Counted from the stretch's first letter, positions 1 to 13,127 are shown. The stretch: 64,000 nt of DNA from Trichopria drosophilae (GCA_030407085.1 CM059584.1:124410501-124474500); one strand, 5' to 3'. Notes: generated by a model from the sequence alone, not told the origin. A program made the numbers and translations.

Positions 1-550
1 ACGAAAGTACGATTCCGATGTTCCATGAACGCATATAATCTGTGTACATATATCATATTTCGACTTGATACTTCGTCAGAATACTTTTAAGAGGTGACAC
101 TTTTGAAATATGGGAAAAAATCATTTTATTTTTGTTTAAGACTTTTATTTTTTCCATCGGTAACAACTTTGTTGCATACATCAAATAGGAAAGAGACGTA
201 TAAAATTGAATTTAAAAGTTATTTCAGTTACCAATAATTTTGTGGAATTTAAAATCAACTGTATTGTTGGTTGTTTTATAGTTTCCTTGGCACCCTACGG
301 CCTTTTACATATTTTTATTCATGGCCAATCACACATCACAGTGCAGCACCTGTTCTAGCAGGTTTTATTTATCTCCATCTGTCAAATTTCGATTTTTTAA
401 CAATAGTCCTTCGGAATGATTTTATGTTAAATTTATTATAATTCCTGATCCATTAAACGAATCCGTTGTTTATTGTCGATCAATCCAATAGTTGTAGATA
501 CCATTTCAATGGTGTATTGATGAAGTATTTAGTGGATTTGACAAGATGGT
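1..550. other. AT-rich flank, no gene seen
   Basis: No open frame with recognisable protein features, no RNA gene and no clear repeat were found here. The stretch contains ordinary AT-rich insect intergenic sequence with short homopolymer runs. Confidence 0.5.
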
Positions 551-907
551 TCATTTAACAAGAATTAAGTCATTATTTAACGCGTAAAGCAATGTATCTA
601 GATCTCGTCTGTAACGGAGCAGCCAAGCAAAGAAAGTGCTAAGAGTGAAGTCGACATCCATGTAAGGACAGATTCCTACGACCTTCTGGTGACCGTACGC
701 AATAATCTCCTTTCGACTGGAGTGTTGAAAAAGAACGTTATATATTTTCATCCAATTAAAAATAAACGGATGATAATAGACTGTCTTAAGAAACTCCAAA
801 ATCAATCTACCAAGGTGGTTCTGTAATGTGTCAAAGTAAACTACGGCAAGCAATAAAGCTAACGACCCGTGACAAAAACGGGATGTTACGTCTTTAAGTT
901 TTGTGCA
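551..907 (-). CDS. Unassigned reading frame, possibly a decayed exon
   Basis: On the minus strand the frame is open from 907 down to a TAA at 551 (about 118 codons). The same frame continues upstream past a single in-frame TAA (908-910) to about 961, where the residues are basic (RINRLLKRW). The translation is not low-complexity. It has hydrophobic stretches (for example LALLAVVYFDTL and FTLSTFFAWLLRY), one GICPYMDVDF motif and a basic/acidic end (RRDLDTLL). The block is visibly richer in GC than its surroundings. There is no convincing ATG at the 5' end, so it would be an internal exon, a pseudogene or an old mobile-element fragment. I do not recognise the family and give no function. Confidence 0.22.
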   Translation of the reverse strand, partial: CTKLKDVTSRFCHGSLALLLAVVYFDTLQNHLGRLILEFLKTVYYHPFIFNWMKIYNVLFQHSSRKEIIAYGHQKVVGICPYMDVDFTLSTFFAWLLRYRRDLDTLLYALNNDLILVK

Positions 908-961
908 TTATTCATTGACTTTTTGCCAACGCTTGAGAAGGCGATTGATACGCGTCCTCGT

Positions 962-3690
962 AAATGATATAATTTCATTACATTATATTATTCGTTACTT
1001 TTAATTTATATTATTCCTTTCTCCTCTATTACCTACAATTTATTAGAGAATGTCGAAATCGTTTGTTTTTTGTTTTATTTTCATAAAAAATACCAAAGCG
1101 ACGTGTGACACTGAATCCATGTTTGCAGGAACTGCAATAGTTAATACTACGGAATAGAAAACGAATATCTTTTATTATGAAGTGTCTGCAACTGATAATT
1201 ATACATCGTTAGCTAATATTATGGTGGCAAAAGCCCCTATTTTTTAGAGCATTACTTAGTAAGTTTATATAATTAAACATTAATACCGACGTCAGAGTTA
1301 TTTTCGACCCACAGAAAATTCAAATTGTACTTTATAAATTGCAGAATTGTAAGTATGTTCAAACGCAAGATATATTGAACCAGGTAGTGGGAGGAAAAGG
1401 CTTTAAAATAGCCGTCGGAACTAAGGGTTAATAATAAGAGGTTTAAATTATAAATTTCAACAAAATGTTAATATCAGTCATCAGCTAGCCCATTACGAGA
1501 ATATAGTTTACACTAGTCGATATCATAAATAGCTCAAGTATCTAATTTGAACAACTTTCAATAGTGATCATTTTCTTTAATTCTTTGTCGGTTTCATAGT
1601 CTTTGTCTAAGCAGTTTCATAAAGCCACGATAAAATTTGAAAAGTCGAACATAAGTATATATTTATTTGTAATTACAGCCTCAAGCCAACAAAAATATGT
1701 ATCGCTTGTACAAGGTAGAAATTTTAAAGGTTACGGGGTAATAAACGGTGATAGTAAGTGGATGAAACTTCTTAAAACTGTATTGAAAATTGGTAATAAT
1801 ATTGGAATGAATAATAATGATTGGAATTAATTATCTCAACTTTCCTTTCCATTCGCTGGATCCATGTATCCTAAATTCTAAGGAAACCGGACATTTGGAC
1901 GTCCTCAGGAGCTCCACAGGACATCCAGCGATGGATTGTTTTGTTTGGTGAGAAGTGAGATGCGGTTTTTGCGTTTTCTACTACTGAGGTAGTATCCCCA
2001 ACTACGCAGTATTTCTATACCCTTTCTCAATATTATCGTGTACATGGTTCAATCCAATCGTCCCATCATGTAATCCATAGTAGCTATAAATACATCCTCA
2101 GGATTGCCTCTCCCCATACTGGAACTCGTACTATATTCTCACCATATTGTCCGCATTAAATACTTGTACATCTACGAATTTATTTTAGAGTTATTTATGG
2201 CGAAGCAAGAGCACCAATCATAAATAACTAGTGAGGTTCAAATCTGACAACATCGTCTGACATAATATGCTAAATCCTTCATTGTTTGGTACATAAACTT
2301 GGTACATATACTATGGTACATTAAAATGTGAGTTTTTTTCGCTTAGAATATCTATAAAAAAATCTAAACAAGCTGAAGTGAATGAACTTCAATGTAACAT
2401 CACAGGGAAAATTCAGAGACTCTCAGTAACTCCGGTTTTCCCATAGTAAATAGTAACTATCCTATTTTATAATTTTACTCATTCTAGCGCAAAGCTTTAG
2501 TTATATTTTTGGACATATTTATTTCTACTTTTTTCCTTTTAACATTATGGATTTAGATTTTATACTCTCATATTTTACTTATACTTGATTGACCCAAGAG
2601 GATATTGCACTTAAGGCATCAAAATAAACAAACACATTTATCATGTTCTAAGTGTGGAACTTATAAAAAGGTTTAGGCCAAATGATATGACACTCCAAAA
2701 TATTTGTCGGCAGCGTTATTAGCCTTGGTCATAGTCACCTCTGGTGTGTTTGATATAAATTTCACTTTCATTGATCCAACGGTAAAATCTTAGCACCGTA
2801 ATGAACCGTTTCATAAGCTCCAAGGTTGGTAATTAAACTCCTGTTTTATTAATTGTTTTCTGCATACGACCATTTAGATTTCCAATTTAAACTGTTAGAT
2901 TATAAAAAGCGACGAATTTTTTAGCGCCCGTACCACGCAACACTTCATACACTTCAGACAACTATTACGTATACCACGGGTCACCTTCGTTGGAAAAGAT
3001 GCTGAGCAGTTTCATTAGAGATTACTATGGGTTTATTAGATGGTTTTGTAAAACAAATGTATAGTGATTACAGCATAAATTCGGTTCATAATATTTTTCT
3101 TACGACAATGCACGGTGATAAATATTTACATGGATGAATGATCATTATCGGTAAGCTAACGATGTTTTGTCGCTACTTTTGGACAGCTAAAACCGAATGG
3201 TATCCTAACCAATTTTGAGCGCTTCACGTGACAATACAAAATAGCTGCTTTTTGGATGAAATTAACTAATATATTAAATTATTGAACGTTATGAAAATAA
3301 AGAAGGTTAAGCCTAATTTAATTGTATTTGCTTTAAATAATAATGGAAACATTACTAATCACAATATATATATATATATATACAAAACAGAAAACACACC
3401 TTCACCCCTCCACCCCGCAATTTCCCGCAAGACACCCCAAAAGGGACACGATATACTTTCTTTTTCATAAAATTGCCATGAAAATGTTAACAAGGGGGTT
3501 TTTGGGATCGCTGAATATGAATATGAACTAAACATTTCAAAATTCAGAATGGTTGATCCAATACGCATTATTTCAAATGAATTACAAGTGATTCATTTGT
3601 TGATTGATTGATTGAATGATAACATTTATTTATGCACTGGTCCGATAGGCCGTGTGCAAAATTTATTTATACAAACAATTTGATAATAGT
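962..3690. other. AT-rich intergenic sequence
   Basis: No supported gene. A slightly GC-richer patch at about 1855-2170 contains many stops in every frame and may be an old, decayed insertion. A (TA)n run lies at about 3365-3382, next to a C-rich patch (3400-3450) that opens short spurious frames on both strands. Confidence 0.45.
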
Positions 3691-3695
3691 ATATT

Positions 3696-3766
3696 ATGAA
3701 ACTAGTGCGTAAAAAAGTTCATTCTACGAATGTGAAGGGTTGCGGCCCGAGCCGAAGGCGAGATAT
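3696..3766. repeat. Hairpin-repeat family, partial copy A
   Basis: This segment has the core GTGCGTAAAAAAGTTC, then TCTACGAATGTG, then a GGTTGCGG...CCGA block. It matches the left half of the fuller copies at 4265-4385 and 16658-16777. The right arm of the hairpin is missing or too diverged to see. Confidence 0.6.
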
Positions 3767-4213
3767 AGATTATCGACCATTTTTTTAACCCGTAGAGCAA
3801 CATCGGCATGTACTATTCTATCAGGCGAACCCGAAGTACATTTTTAACTCTGAATGCGACAGTCCACATGTTCCATTCCCTTTCCCTGTCACGAATTAAT
3901 CTTGAAAATTTACAAAATTTAAGCAACTCTAAGTTGAGCAAAAATAAACATTTCCAGAAGAAAATGTTGATGCGTTTATCAGTTCGTAAGACATTGCGTG
4001 TACAAAAAGTGATACTTACGAACGAACGGAAAGACATATGTCCAATGTAGTAGGCGCATATTTTTTTTTATTGTTTTTTTGTGTGATATATGGGGAACCA
4101 TTTGTGGCAGTGCCCGAAGTCAATAAATCGTCCAGATCCATGGTCGAAGCAATCCGAAAATATTCGATGGTGTAACGGCTAGGTCGGATTTTTAAGTGTC
4201 CAATTTTTGTTTA

Positions 4214-5460
4214 GAGGAGAGTGGGGCAGACGGTGACACTTTTTTTCAAAGTCAATTTAATAATAGTTTTCGATACGAGTGCGTAAAAGTTTTTTCTACG
4301 AATGTGAGGGTTGTGGGCTGAGCTGAAAGCGAGGTCCGCATTCACATTAGTACAAAAAACATTTTCGCATATGCGTCGAAAAATATCATTACTTGATTTA
4401 CGCAAGTGTGCGTAAAGTGCACCTAAAAAATGTTAAAAATGCGTAAAGCCGCACTTTACGCACACTGTATCAAAATAGTAGTTTTCGATACAAGGGCGTA
4501 TGCGTAAAGAACTTTACACACACACACGTGTGCCGAAATATTGTTTAGGCACGGCTTTTTCGTGCGTAAAGTATAATCGAGTGCGTAAAGTTTACTTTAC
4601 GCACAAGTATACTTTACGCACCGAAAAGACGTACATAAAATATATTATAACCTGTAAACATTGTTTAGTAAACATTGTAAGTTGATAAAATAACAAAGAT
4701 ACATATCTCAATAAAAATATTCATTTTTATAAAAGTTTGGTTTCGTCACAGTCTGCCCCGTACGTGGAATAGATTGTGCATAACTGTGACGTATGATGTA
4801 AGGCAGGGAAATAATTTTTTTGAATACATTATGATGTTATTATAATGATTTTTACAATTATATTTTATTAACAATTGTATATCTATAAAATCAGTATCAA
4901 AATAATAATAACGAATTTTGTATCTTATATACTTACTTATTCGTTACAAATTCACTTTTTATCACATTTTTGTTACATTTTGTATTTAATTCCAATCTCC
5001 AATTTACAAGTGTTAAAAACAATATTTTGTTGAATAATACAATCTGCAGGTTATGTCACACACTGCCCATAATTCTGTGTCACAATGAACCCTCCATGAT
5101 AATTTTTACAATTTTCATTAAATTTTAAGAAATTTATTATTTTTTGGTTTATTTTTTAATTTTCATTATTATCTTTGATTATTCTATTACTCAGTTAATG
5201 CCTTACTAAATATACAGAAAAAATATATGTAAATTTATGACAAAAGGAAATTGAGACACAAAGGTTACTTTGGATACCTCGAAACTCATATTTATCTATT
5301 ACTCACCACCACCCTTATGAATCCCGTTATTTTTACGTTTTTCGATTGCTAGTGATAACCTTAATATTGTACAAATATATTAGATTTTCTCAGTGCACAG
5401 GTTTCGAGAAATCTTGAGTGGAACAGTGTGCCCCGTGTCACAGTCTACCCTACTCTCCCC
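4214..5460. mobile_element. TA-flanked terminal-inverted-repeat element (~1.25 kb)
   Basis: The left end (4214-4239, beginning GAGGAGAGTGGGGCAGAC) is matched in reverse complement by the right end (5435-5460). About 22 of 26 positions agree by eye. A TA dinucleotide abuts both ends (4212-4213 and 5461-5462), as expected for Tc1/mariner-type target duplication. Internal copies of the terminal motif in both orientations occur near 4743-4760 and 5049-5090. The interior carries a hairpin repeat (4265-4385) and several palindromic GCGTAAAG/CTTTACGC blocks at 4390-4625. No transposase frame is present, so it would be non-autonomous. Confidence 0.6.
4265..4385. repeat. Hairpin-repeat family, copy B
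   Basis: The left arm (TTTTCGATACGAGTGCG..., through CTACGAATGTG) pairs imperfectly with the right arm (CACATTAGTAC...GCGTCGAAAA) around a GGTTGTGGGCTGAGC loop region. Copies A (3696-3766) and C (16658-16777) share the same order of blocks. In this copy the hairpin lies just inside the left end of the TA-flanked element. Confidence 0.65.
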
Positions 5461-5462
5461 TA

Positions 5463-7740
5463 CTTCTCAGTTTATTCTGTTTCCGACATTATTACCTATC
5501 ATAGTTATGGCTTCGTATTCATATTCAGACTGTCAATCATGTACACTGCAGCATCAAGGATCTCAACAATCCCCATGGACTATTGCTTGAAATCGTTAAT
5601 GTTTTTTATTCCAGCTGATTAATCCTTTTTTTTTTTATCTATAATAGTATTTTCGAAAATAATATCAATTTCTGTGATCTTCAGTCAAGATATGTAATGT
5701 GAAGCTTTCATTAGTGTTTTTTATTAATTTTCGAAAATATTCTTTAATATATAATTAATTACCTATATTTCCCCTTGTGAGGACTGAAAACTGTTGCACT
5801 GCAACCTATCAAACGTTCAAAAGCTTGTTTACATAATTTATTAACCTAGTTCTGCATCTTTTAGAACAGTTTTATGCCTAGGTTGTTTCAGCCTTTTTTT
5901 ATAAACATTACAATTGCAGGTAGAGAGTAAATTATTATTGGATATGAAACACAAGCATCATTGAAATGTTGAATAAAAGCCTAACCTCATATTTTTCTTT
6001 AGTTCTTATGGTCCACTTTTGTTACTATCATAAATAACGAATAAATTAAATGCAACAAAAATCCTAGTGAAGCTGTGCTGTAAAACTGAAAAATATTCAG
6101 CAATTTGTTCGTGAATTATAAATTTTGACAAAAGACAGGTTTCAAATGGTTGATAATGTATTTACCCCAGCGGCTTGAAGGGATTATGTAATATGAATGC
6201 AATGAACATATGTAATTACGAAATAAAAATGTATAATATTTTGTCACCTACTTTAAAATTAACCAAGAAAAGTAAAAGAGGCACAACTTTAAATCATTCA
6301 TAGAATATCATGAATTTCAAAAATTGAGAATCCTTCGAAACGTTCCCATTCCTATGATCCAGTGAACTGCATCACGACCGATCATGAAATTAGAAAATTC
6401 CGAATTCAAGGGGTTTTATTTCCTGTCCCGCGTGAAGAATGCTGAACTGAAAGCATCTGTTAGGTACAAATCAAATGCTTGGATGCAATTCTAAATTGGT
6501 TTTGTAACAGTTTGATTAAGTAGAAAGGTAATTACGAAAATATGTTCTTTGCAATACAACGGAAGTTCAACTACATTTAGTTTTAACAATTGTTTACATT
6601 TACAATTATAAAAGAAAATTATATTTTAAATGCAATTGTTGAATAGGAAATGAATTGTACCAACTCTAATTTCGGTTGTCAATATAATTGTATTTACCTG
6701 CACTACACGCTGCAATGAAACCCTTCTTTTCACAATTTATTTATTATATATTATCTTAAACATATTAATAATAATATATAATTGAGGATGTGAAAAGGAA
6801 AAGTTTTGTTTCTTTAGTTCAATGATATAAACGAGAAAAAGGAGTTAAGGTGTCTTTAAGTGCCTGGAATTCGTGCAACCGAACATTTAATTGCACCGGC
6901 GCAACGTGAGCGGCGTCAACTAAGTTTTTCGTACCTTAAAAAGCAAATCAATGAATTGCCCTGTGGCTCAATTCCTTAAAGGAGAGCATGCCGATAATCA
7001 ATTCAATGGGCCATGCTTCCACATACAGACGCGGGCAATGCCCTGCGGCGACAGCGTGAAGAGTTCAGTAAAACTTACACAAAAACTGTCGCTATATACA
7101 GGGAGCACACTGGTCTAAACTTGTTCCCAATAAACATGATTTACTTCAATATTTGTTTGACTCTTTTATGTCGGTAGTTTTTGCACAACGCAGCATGAAT
7201 GCTATTCCTGATATTAATTAGGAGATGGGTTTTTCAATCTATTTCTTGCCAAAATTGCTTCAAATCGGCAACACTTCAATAGAATTATTAACTTGACATG
7301 CAACTCTAAGTACTGGAAGCTTTATATAAAATATGTCTTAAATCTATCTGAATGGTTTTTTGAAATTAAATAATTTGTACATTTTAGGTTAATTTGATTT
7401 TATCATGAAGAGATAATGGAAAAATTATGAAAAATAGAACACATGTACGTAATATTTTATATATAATAAATAGCAATATATGCTGGCTCTAATGTTATGA
7501 AATACAACATACTGTTTCCATAACACGTGTTCTGCAGGTTTTGTAATTTGCAGTTTGAACAGCTTTTCGCTTCCTTTCAATTCAGGGGCATACACTGACT
7601 ACAAAATAGTGGCCGTGAGTCGCTTTATACAAAGTGAATGTCTCAGTAGCTGCCTACCCGGATAACACCATATGCACCTATGGAGTTCGTTAGGAACTTC
7701 ATATTAATAGCAAAAGCTTTGATTGCAGAAATCATGAACG
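5463..7740. other. AT-rich intergenic sequence with one GC patch
   Basis: No gene is supported. One conspicuous patch of higher GC at about 6885-7075 contains GCACCGGCGCAACG and GCGGGCAATGCCCTGCGG (a short palindrome) and no long frame. It could be a regulatory segment or the remnant of an insertion. Nothing here lets me choose. Confidence 0.35.
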
Positions 7741-7744
7741 TATT

Positions 7745-8540
7745 CACGGTGGTCTTGAAGCAGGGGTAGGTTTAACAAAGGTGTACCAATATTCTGTAAA
7801 CGCAGTTTCATCTGAAATTATCCCAGTATTTCAAATTTTCGAGTCCGAAAATTGTACCTGATCCTTTTTTTTGAAATAAACATATATATGTATCATATGC
7901 CATTAAAAAAAATAAATAATTTATTCTTATACTTAGATTCCGTACACATATATAAATATATTATATATGTACCACTCTCAGCTTTACCCAGGACCAACGA
8001 CGTGGACGTGGTGGTTATTTGGTCCCATTTTTTTTTTTATTTTTAATAGTTTTGTATCATTTTTTTATTCCTTTATATTTTTTATTTTTATTTCTTGAAA
8101 ATCATTTAGCTAAATATTGAGAGACGAAAATTCAACTACTGCTTTTAGGAGTCTTTGAGGATATGATTCATCCTGTATCAAATTAACTTTATATCGCTCC
8201 CAAGTGCGTAAAGCACTCTTTAGATAAAAAGGGACGCGTGCGCGCGTGCTTGCTTGTGTGCGTGTGTGTGCGAGTGGGTGCGTATGTATGTGTGTGTGTG
8301 TGTGGGTGTGTGGGTGTGTGCGTTGATGGATTGGAATGTGTTTGAAGGTATGAAAATGTATGCATGAACCTTTCAGTTTTTTTTGAATGACATATATAGC
8401 TATGGTTATTTCGAAAAAAGGATCAGGTGAGATTTTCGGACTTGAAAATTTGGTATCCTGGGACAATTTCAGACGAAACTGCGTTTGCAGAACATTGGTA
8501 CACTTTTGTTAAACCTACTCCTGCTTCAAGACCACCGTGT
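7745..8540. mobile_element. Foldback element with ~165-bp arms
   Basis: The left arm, from about 7745 (CACGGTGGTCTTGAAGCAG) to about 7911, is repeated as its reverse complement from about 8378 to 8540 (ending CTTCAAGACCACCGTG). Shared blocks in order include AACGCAGTTTC, CCGAAAAT and CTGATCCTTTTTT. The ~470-bp interior has no transposase and holds a GT microsatellite. Sequence beyond both arms diverges, so these limits are approximate. It is best described as a MITE or foldback of unknown superfamily. Confidence 0.7.
8226..8330. repeat. GT-rich microsatellite
   Basis: Imperfect (GT)n with interruptions runs from GCGCGCGTGC to GGGTGTGTGCG, in the loop of the 7745-8540 foldback. The 118-residue minus-strand frame across it (His/Thr repeats) is a microsatellite artefact. 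Confidence 0.85.
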
Positions 8541-11500
8541 ATTAGGTATGAAGTTTCGTGGTAGTTCCTATGTCCGCTTTTGCGAACAACTATTTGGTTC
8601 CGTTCCAGCTCATGAGGAAGTCTATTATAAATATATAAATTTTCCTGAATATTATAAAAAAGTTCAGATTTAACATTGCATTAATATTTTTAAAATTTAT
8701 CATTTTAATCATTCATTACTTTTGAGAATTTCAACTTATTAACTATAATTTTCAACGAGCGAAAAAATTAAAAAAAATTAAACAAAACTTTTATTCAGGT
8801 GGAATTTCACATTGAGTCGCACGATCACAAAGCAATACATCTCCATGTCGTGCACTAACATAAATATTAAATACTTTTGTATTATTTTCTATCTAAGTAC
8901 CTTTTTTTTAAAAAAAAAGTAAATATTTTCTGAAATTCTGCTATAATAACTTTATAATAACTATATAATAAATTTTACTATATAATATTAGCAATGAATT
9001 TTAATAACTTTAACTTCATTATTAGATAGCTTTTGTTGAAATCTTTGTATTTTTATGTAAACTTTGATGTTCCTTTTTTTTCTATGAAACAAAATATTGT
9101 CAGGCTATTTTGTTACATTATTGTATGTTGTGAAAGTGAATCATATTTTCTTTGTATTATAAAAGACTCTACGTCGAAGTAAATATTGTTTTTTTTTAAA
9201 TTTAAAATGTAAATAGCTCTTGCTACTTCCTACATTTATTTAATATTTCACTATCCCGTTTTCGGCCAGAGCTCATATTCAATGTATAATAAACATATTA
9301 AAAATCGAGTTATAATGTCGTGTAATTCAATCTATAGGTTACAACACGTAGGACTATAGAGTATTGTTATTAAAAAATTTCTATTCAATGTAAAGTCAAA
9401 TTGGTGGTTGCTTTATAAAGCAGCTTGTGGAAATTATCAATAATATTAAAATGATATTAACGGTAATCTAGTTATTTCAACACGAGTAGTCATCATTTTA
9501 TCATTTTAAATGGTCCTCACAATTTTGTATGTGAAAAGTAAATTTTATAACCCTAAAATGTCTGACTTGATCCATATATCTTGTCAAAATAGTTAGTACC
9601 TAATAAATTTTAAAATGCTTAAACTTGTGTACTGGCGACAGCGAGTTACTTACAACATTCAAATATTATTTCCCGACTTCTCCAAGTTTTCAGCATATAA
9701 AACAATAACTAATTTTACTTTGTCTATATATTTCGTCAATACAATTGGCGAAAGTTTAATAAAAACTGAATATATACATATGTGTGTATGTGTGTAGGAA
9801 TGAAATACTTTCACATTTTACCCTCATCTATCATCATACTATATAAAAATGAATAATCTCAAATCGTAATAAAAATATTTCTTAAATAAACCATTTTGAA
9901 GCTTTCGATTTTTGCTCATTACTGGCGTATTCTAGGAAATGCACTTTATAATCGTGTTTATATGTAAGCACTATACTAAAGAAAAATGCAGTCAAGAAAA
10001 TTGTTATTATGCATCTTTATTAGTTCACTTATACCATGGAGACTAAAAGATGCTATTATGAAAATAAACTAAAAAGAATTACGAAACTACCCACTTAAAT
10101 GCTTTTGTGTCTTTACTTCATTACACATCAGGAAGGTCATCATTTTTAAAATTTCACCAACGATTTCTATAACGAGCTATTGATTAATCATACGGAATTC
10201 TTCTAAATATCCCACGATGAAAGAATATAAACTATATACATTAGATGCTGTTATGGGACACATTACTATATTTTAATTCAATTGATATTTAATAATAAAA
10301 ATAATAATGTCGATATTTTAATTGATTTGAATTGTTGATTAATTGCATGGTGTTATGATATTTTAAATGCTGCATTTGTGTTCGACGTTAGTTGATCGTA
10401 TGTTGTGAAGTGCATCGGACCACGAAGGTTCCAATTTCAAAAACGCAATGTGGGGGTTTTCCATTTCGGAAATCGGTAAGAGTCAGTCGGCATTTTGCTA
10501 TGAAAATGAAGCGACCTACTCTTCAAGAAGTTGTCGTCTGTGAATTTTGGCTAATTGTTGGACCACGAGGCCGCCACGTTTTTTTCGCGAGCAGTTGTCT
10601 TCGCGATTCATTTTTATTGACCACGAGTCAGAGACAACATTAATGAAGTGCGCAGAATTTGGCTTCGCTTCGACATTTATGTAGAGGCCTTGGTCAGTTT
10701 TGTTAATGTTAAGAATTTTCAAATCCTTTTTCACAATACCGAAGAACGTGAAACTGTTCCCGAACATTTTGGTATGTTTAGCTACTGACTACCGTACAGA
10801 ATCAACGAGTCCCGTTCCTGCTAGTCAACGGCAATAAGTTTTGCAAGGCTGATTGTGATGATCGTCGACCATGTACTACCAAGATTCCAATGAAAAGTGT
10901 ACTTTTTTTCTATCATCAGTGAGAATACGATTGAATTCAAATTTATGTGTTCGCGATTCTAACTTCGACTCATCATCTTTTCGCGAAAATATGACATTCA
11001 AATAATCGAAATTTGCGTTGGAATTAGAGATTGTTTAATCGGGAAATCTTCCGACTGCGTTCTTTGTTTTTTATTAAAAAATTATTTTATTTCGATTAAA
11101 TTGACATTTAATATAATTGTGCAATGTAATTGATTGTATGGTAATTTGAAGCATAAATGACTCATAAAAATCAATTAAAACAAATTGCTGAATAAATTTG
11201 TTACAATGATAGGATTTCTCGTGTTCAACAAGGATTTTTCACGACTGAAATATTATTGAACTCATAGGAATCAATTATTCTGACCTACAACTTACACCTA
11301 ATGAGAATTATATTGTTGCCAAGTAATATATAATTGCTACAAAACACTTCTTAAAACTACACGCGAAATTTCGCTAACTGTGTAATTTCAGACAATGGAA
11401 CAACGACAAAAATTGTTTCACTTAAAAAGACTAATTCTTTAAAGAATAAATGTACATTTAATTTTTTTTGAAAGGATTTATTTAACCTAATAATTATTTA

Positions 11501-12195
11501 TACCCTATGCATCCCATAAAAAAGCAATTCTATCGAAAAAATATTTTCCTTTGCACAAATCAAATCAAATATACAAATGAAATAGTGCAAAGCTTACTTC
11601 CAGAGAACTATAAGCCGCGCTAAAAGCAAGTAAAATAATCAAACCTCCGAAATTAAAGGAAAGCTTCTGTAAGCATTCACTCTAATGGGACGTTAAAATC
11701 ATGTGGAGTGTAAACAAGAATCCTTTCATATGTCCATTAGACGGCAGTTTATTGTGTGATGCTCATAAACTAAAATATTCTTGCGACACGGTAATATACG
11801 TACTCTAAATTCCACCGAATCATATCGTTATTTCCTACCTACTTTAAAATGTAGATATTTTCGGGAAAGTTGTACATATCGGACTTTAATACTTCATTAT
11901 GCAATCTCGATTTTCTTACACTGTCCATTCATTGTTACTGGCTAATATTTAATACAAACAATCTAGGAGGTTCACAAAAGAAACAGTCCAGAGAAGAAAA
12001 ATAATTGATGTTCACACCGTCGAACCTGATTTTTTATACTAACATAATGCACAACTAAGCAATAAAAATGTCCGGCGTAAATTATACTGTATTATATGAC
12101 AAGTGCGCAATTATCGATCTCAGACGAGTGCGAAGTTCACACTCGTTGGAGATCGATATTTCGACCGTGTTTCATAGGATATTTGTTGATAGGAC
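8541..12195. other. AT-rich intergenic sequence
   Basis: No supported gene. A block at about 10385-10790 is GC-richer and open on both strands for 80-odd codons (10392-10643 +, 10516-10767 -). Neither translation looks like a family I recognise, and no splice or start context favours either. The remainder is AT-rich with poly-A/T runs. A short palindromic segment (ATCGATCTCAGACGAG ... CTCGTTGGAGATCGAT) lies at about 12113-12156. Confidence 0.4.
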
Positions 12196-13127
12196 GCACA
12201 CTAGGAAACGATCTGGATCGTTAGATTCAAAATAGGATTCCGTCGAAACTACTCGACCTATTTCAATGATTTTTTTTTAAATGAAGCTAATAAAATTTGG
12301 AAGAAGATTGTCTAGGCCGATTTTCAAAAAACGATGCGTATCGCCCTAGGTAAACAACCAATTTTAACAACATACAAGATTTTGGATATATTTCGGTATA
12401 GATCAAGTCTCCGACTCAGTTGTAACCTCGTATCTTTATGTATTTTGATGCGCTGATTACGAATATGAACATGAAAATTGTCGGCAAGGTCATTTTCAAG
12501 ATCAAAACTGAAAAAACGCGTTTGTTTGCGGTTTTTTGCATTTATTTCCAAAAATACAAAACGCACAAAAAATGTTTGAATGAAAATAGGTAGAGCATCA
12601 AATTCTTTTTAAAAAAGATTATGTATATGCATTTTTGTTTGTGATTTGTATTTTTCGAAATAAATGCAAAAAACGCAAAAATTAATTGTGTGCAAAATCG
12701 ATTTGTTGGTGATAACAATGCCTTCCCTTTATGTTATTGCGGTTTTCAATTCCCGTAATATTTTATCGGTTCATTTTATGTTGAAAAGTTATTTTAGGAA
12801 TTTGTCTTTTTTCTCAATTTCCCCTTACACTTTTTTCACATGTATGACGTGAATGTGGAATCTGTTCACGTACAACATAAGGTCTTAAGTGCATTTTTGA
12901 AGATAAGGTCGGAAATTTGATCTATACCGAAATATATCCAAAATTTTGTATGTTGTTAATATTTGTTATTTAGCTAGGGCGATACGCATCGTTTTTTGAA
13001 AATTGGCACAGACAATCTTCTTCCAAATTTTATTAGCTTCATATAAAAAAAAATTATTGAAATCGGTCGAGTAGTTTCGACGGAATCCTATTTTGAATCT
13101 AACTATCCAGATCGTTTCCTAGTGTGC
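12196..13127. mobile_element. Inverted-repeat element (~930 bp) with ~220-bp arms
   Basis: The left arm, 12196-12418 (GCACACTAGGAAACGATCTG ...), is matched by the inverted right arm, 12905-13127 (... CAGATCGTTTCCTAGTGTGC). Shared inner blocks include GGATTCCGTCGAAACTACTC, AAAACGATGCGTATCGCCCT and GGATATATTTCGGTATAGAT. A 3-bp GAC flanks both ends (12193-12195, 13128-13130). A second inner inverted pair (about 12521-12560 versus 12645-12685, TTTTTTGCATTTATTTC) surrounds the centre. There is no transposase frame. Similar core sequence recurs near 57190-57340. Confidence 0.72.

Noticed and set aside
1981..2000. TGAGGTAGTA, the let-7 microRNA seed and neighbouring bases
   Set aside because: Only ten bases match. 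The mature let-7 continues differently and no hairpin precursor surrounds the site.
8110..8466. 118-residue minus-strand protein with His/Thr repeats
   Set aside because: Produced by the GT microsatellite inside a foldback element.
10516..10767. Minus-strand frame with an Ig-domain-like LKILNINKTDQGLYI stretch
   Set aside because: The defining cysteine and tryptophan of an Ig fold are missing, the opposite strand is equally open, and no splice context supports an exon.
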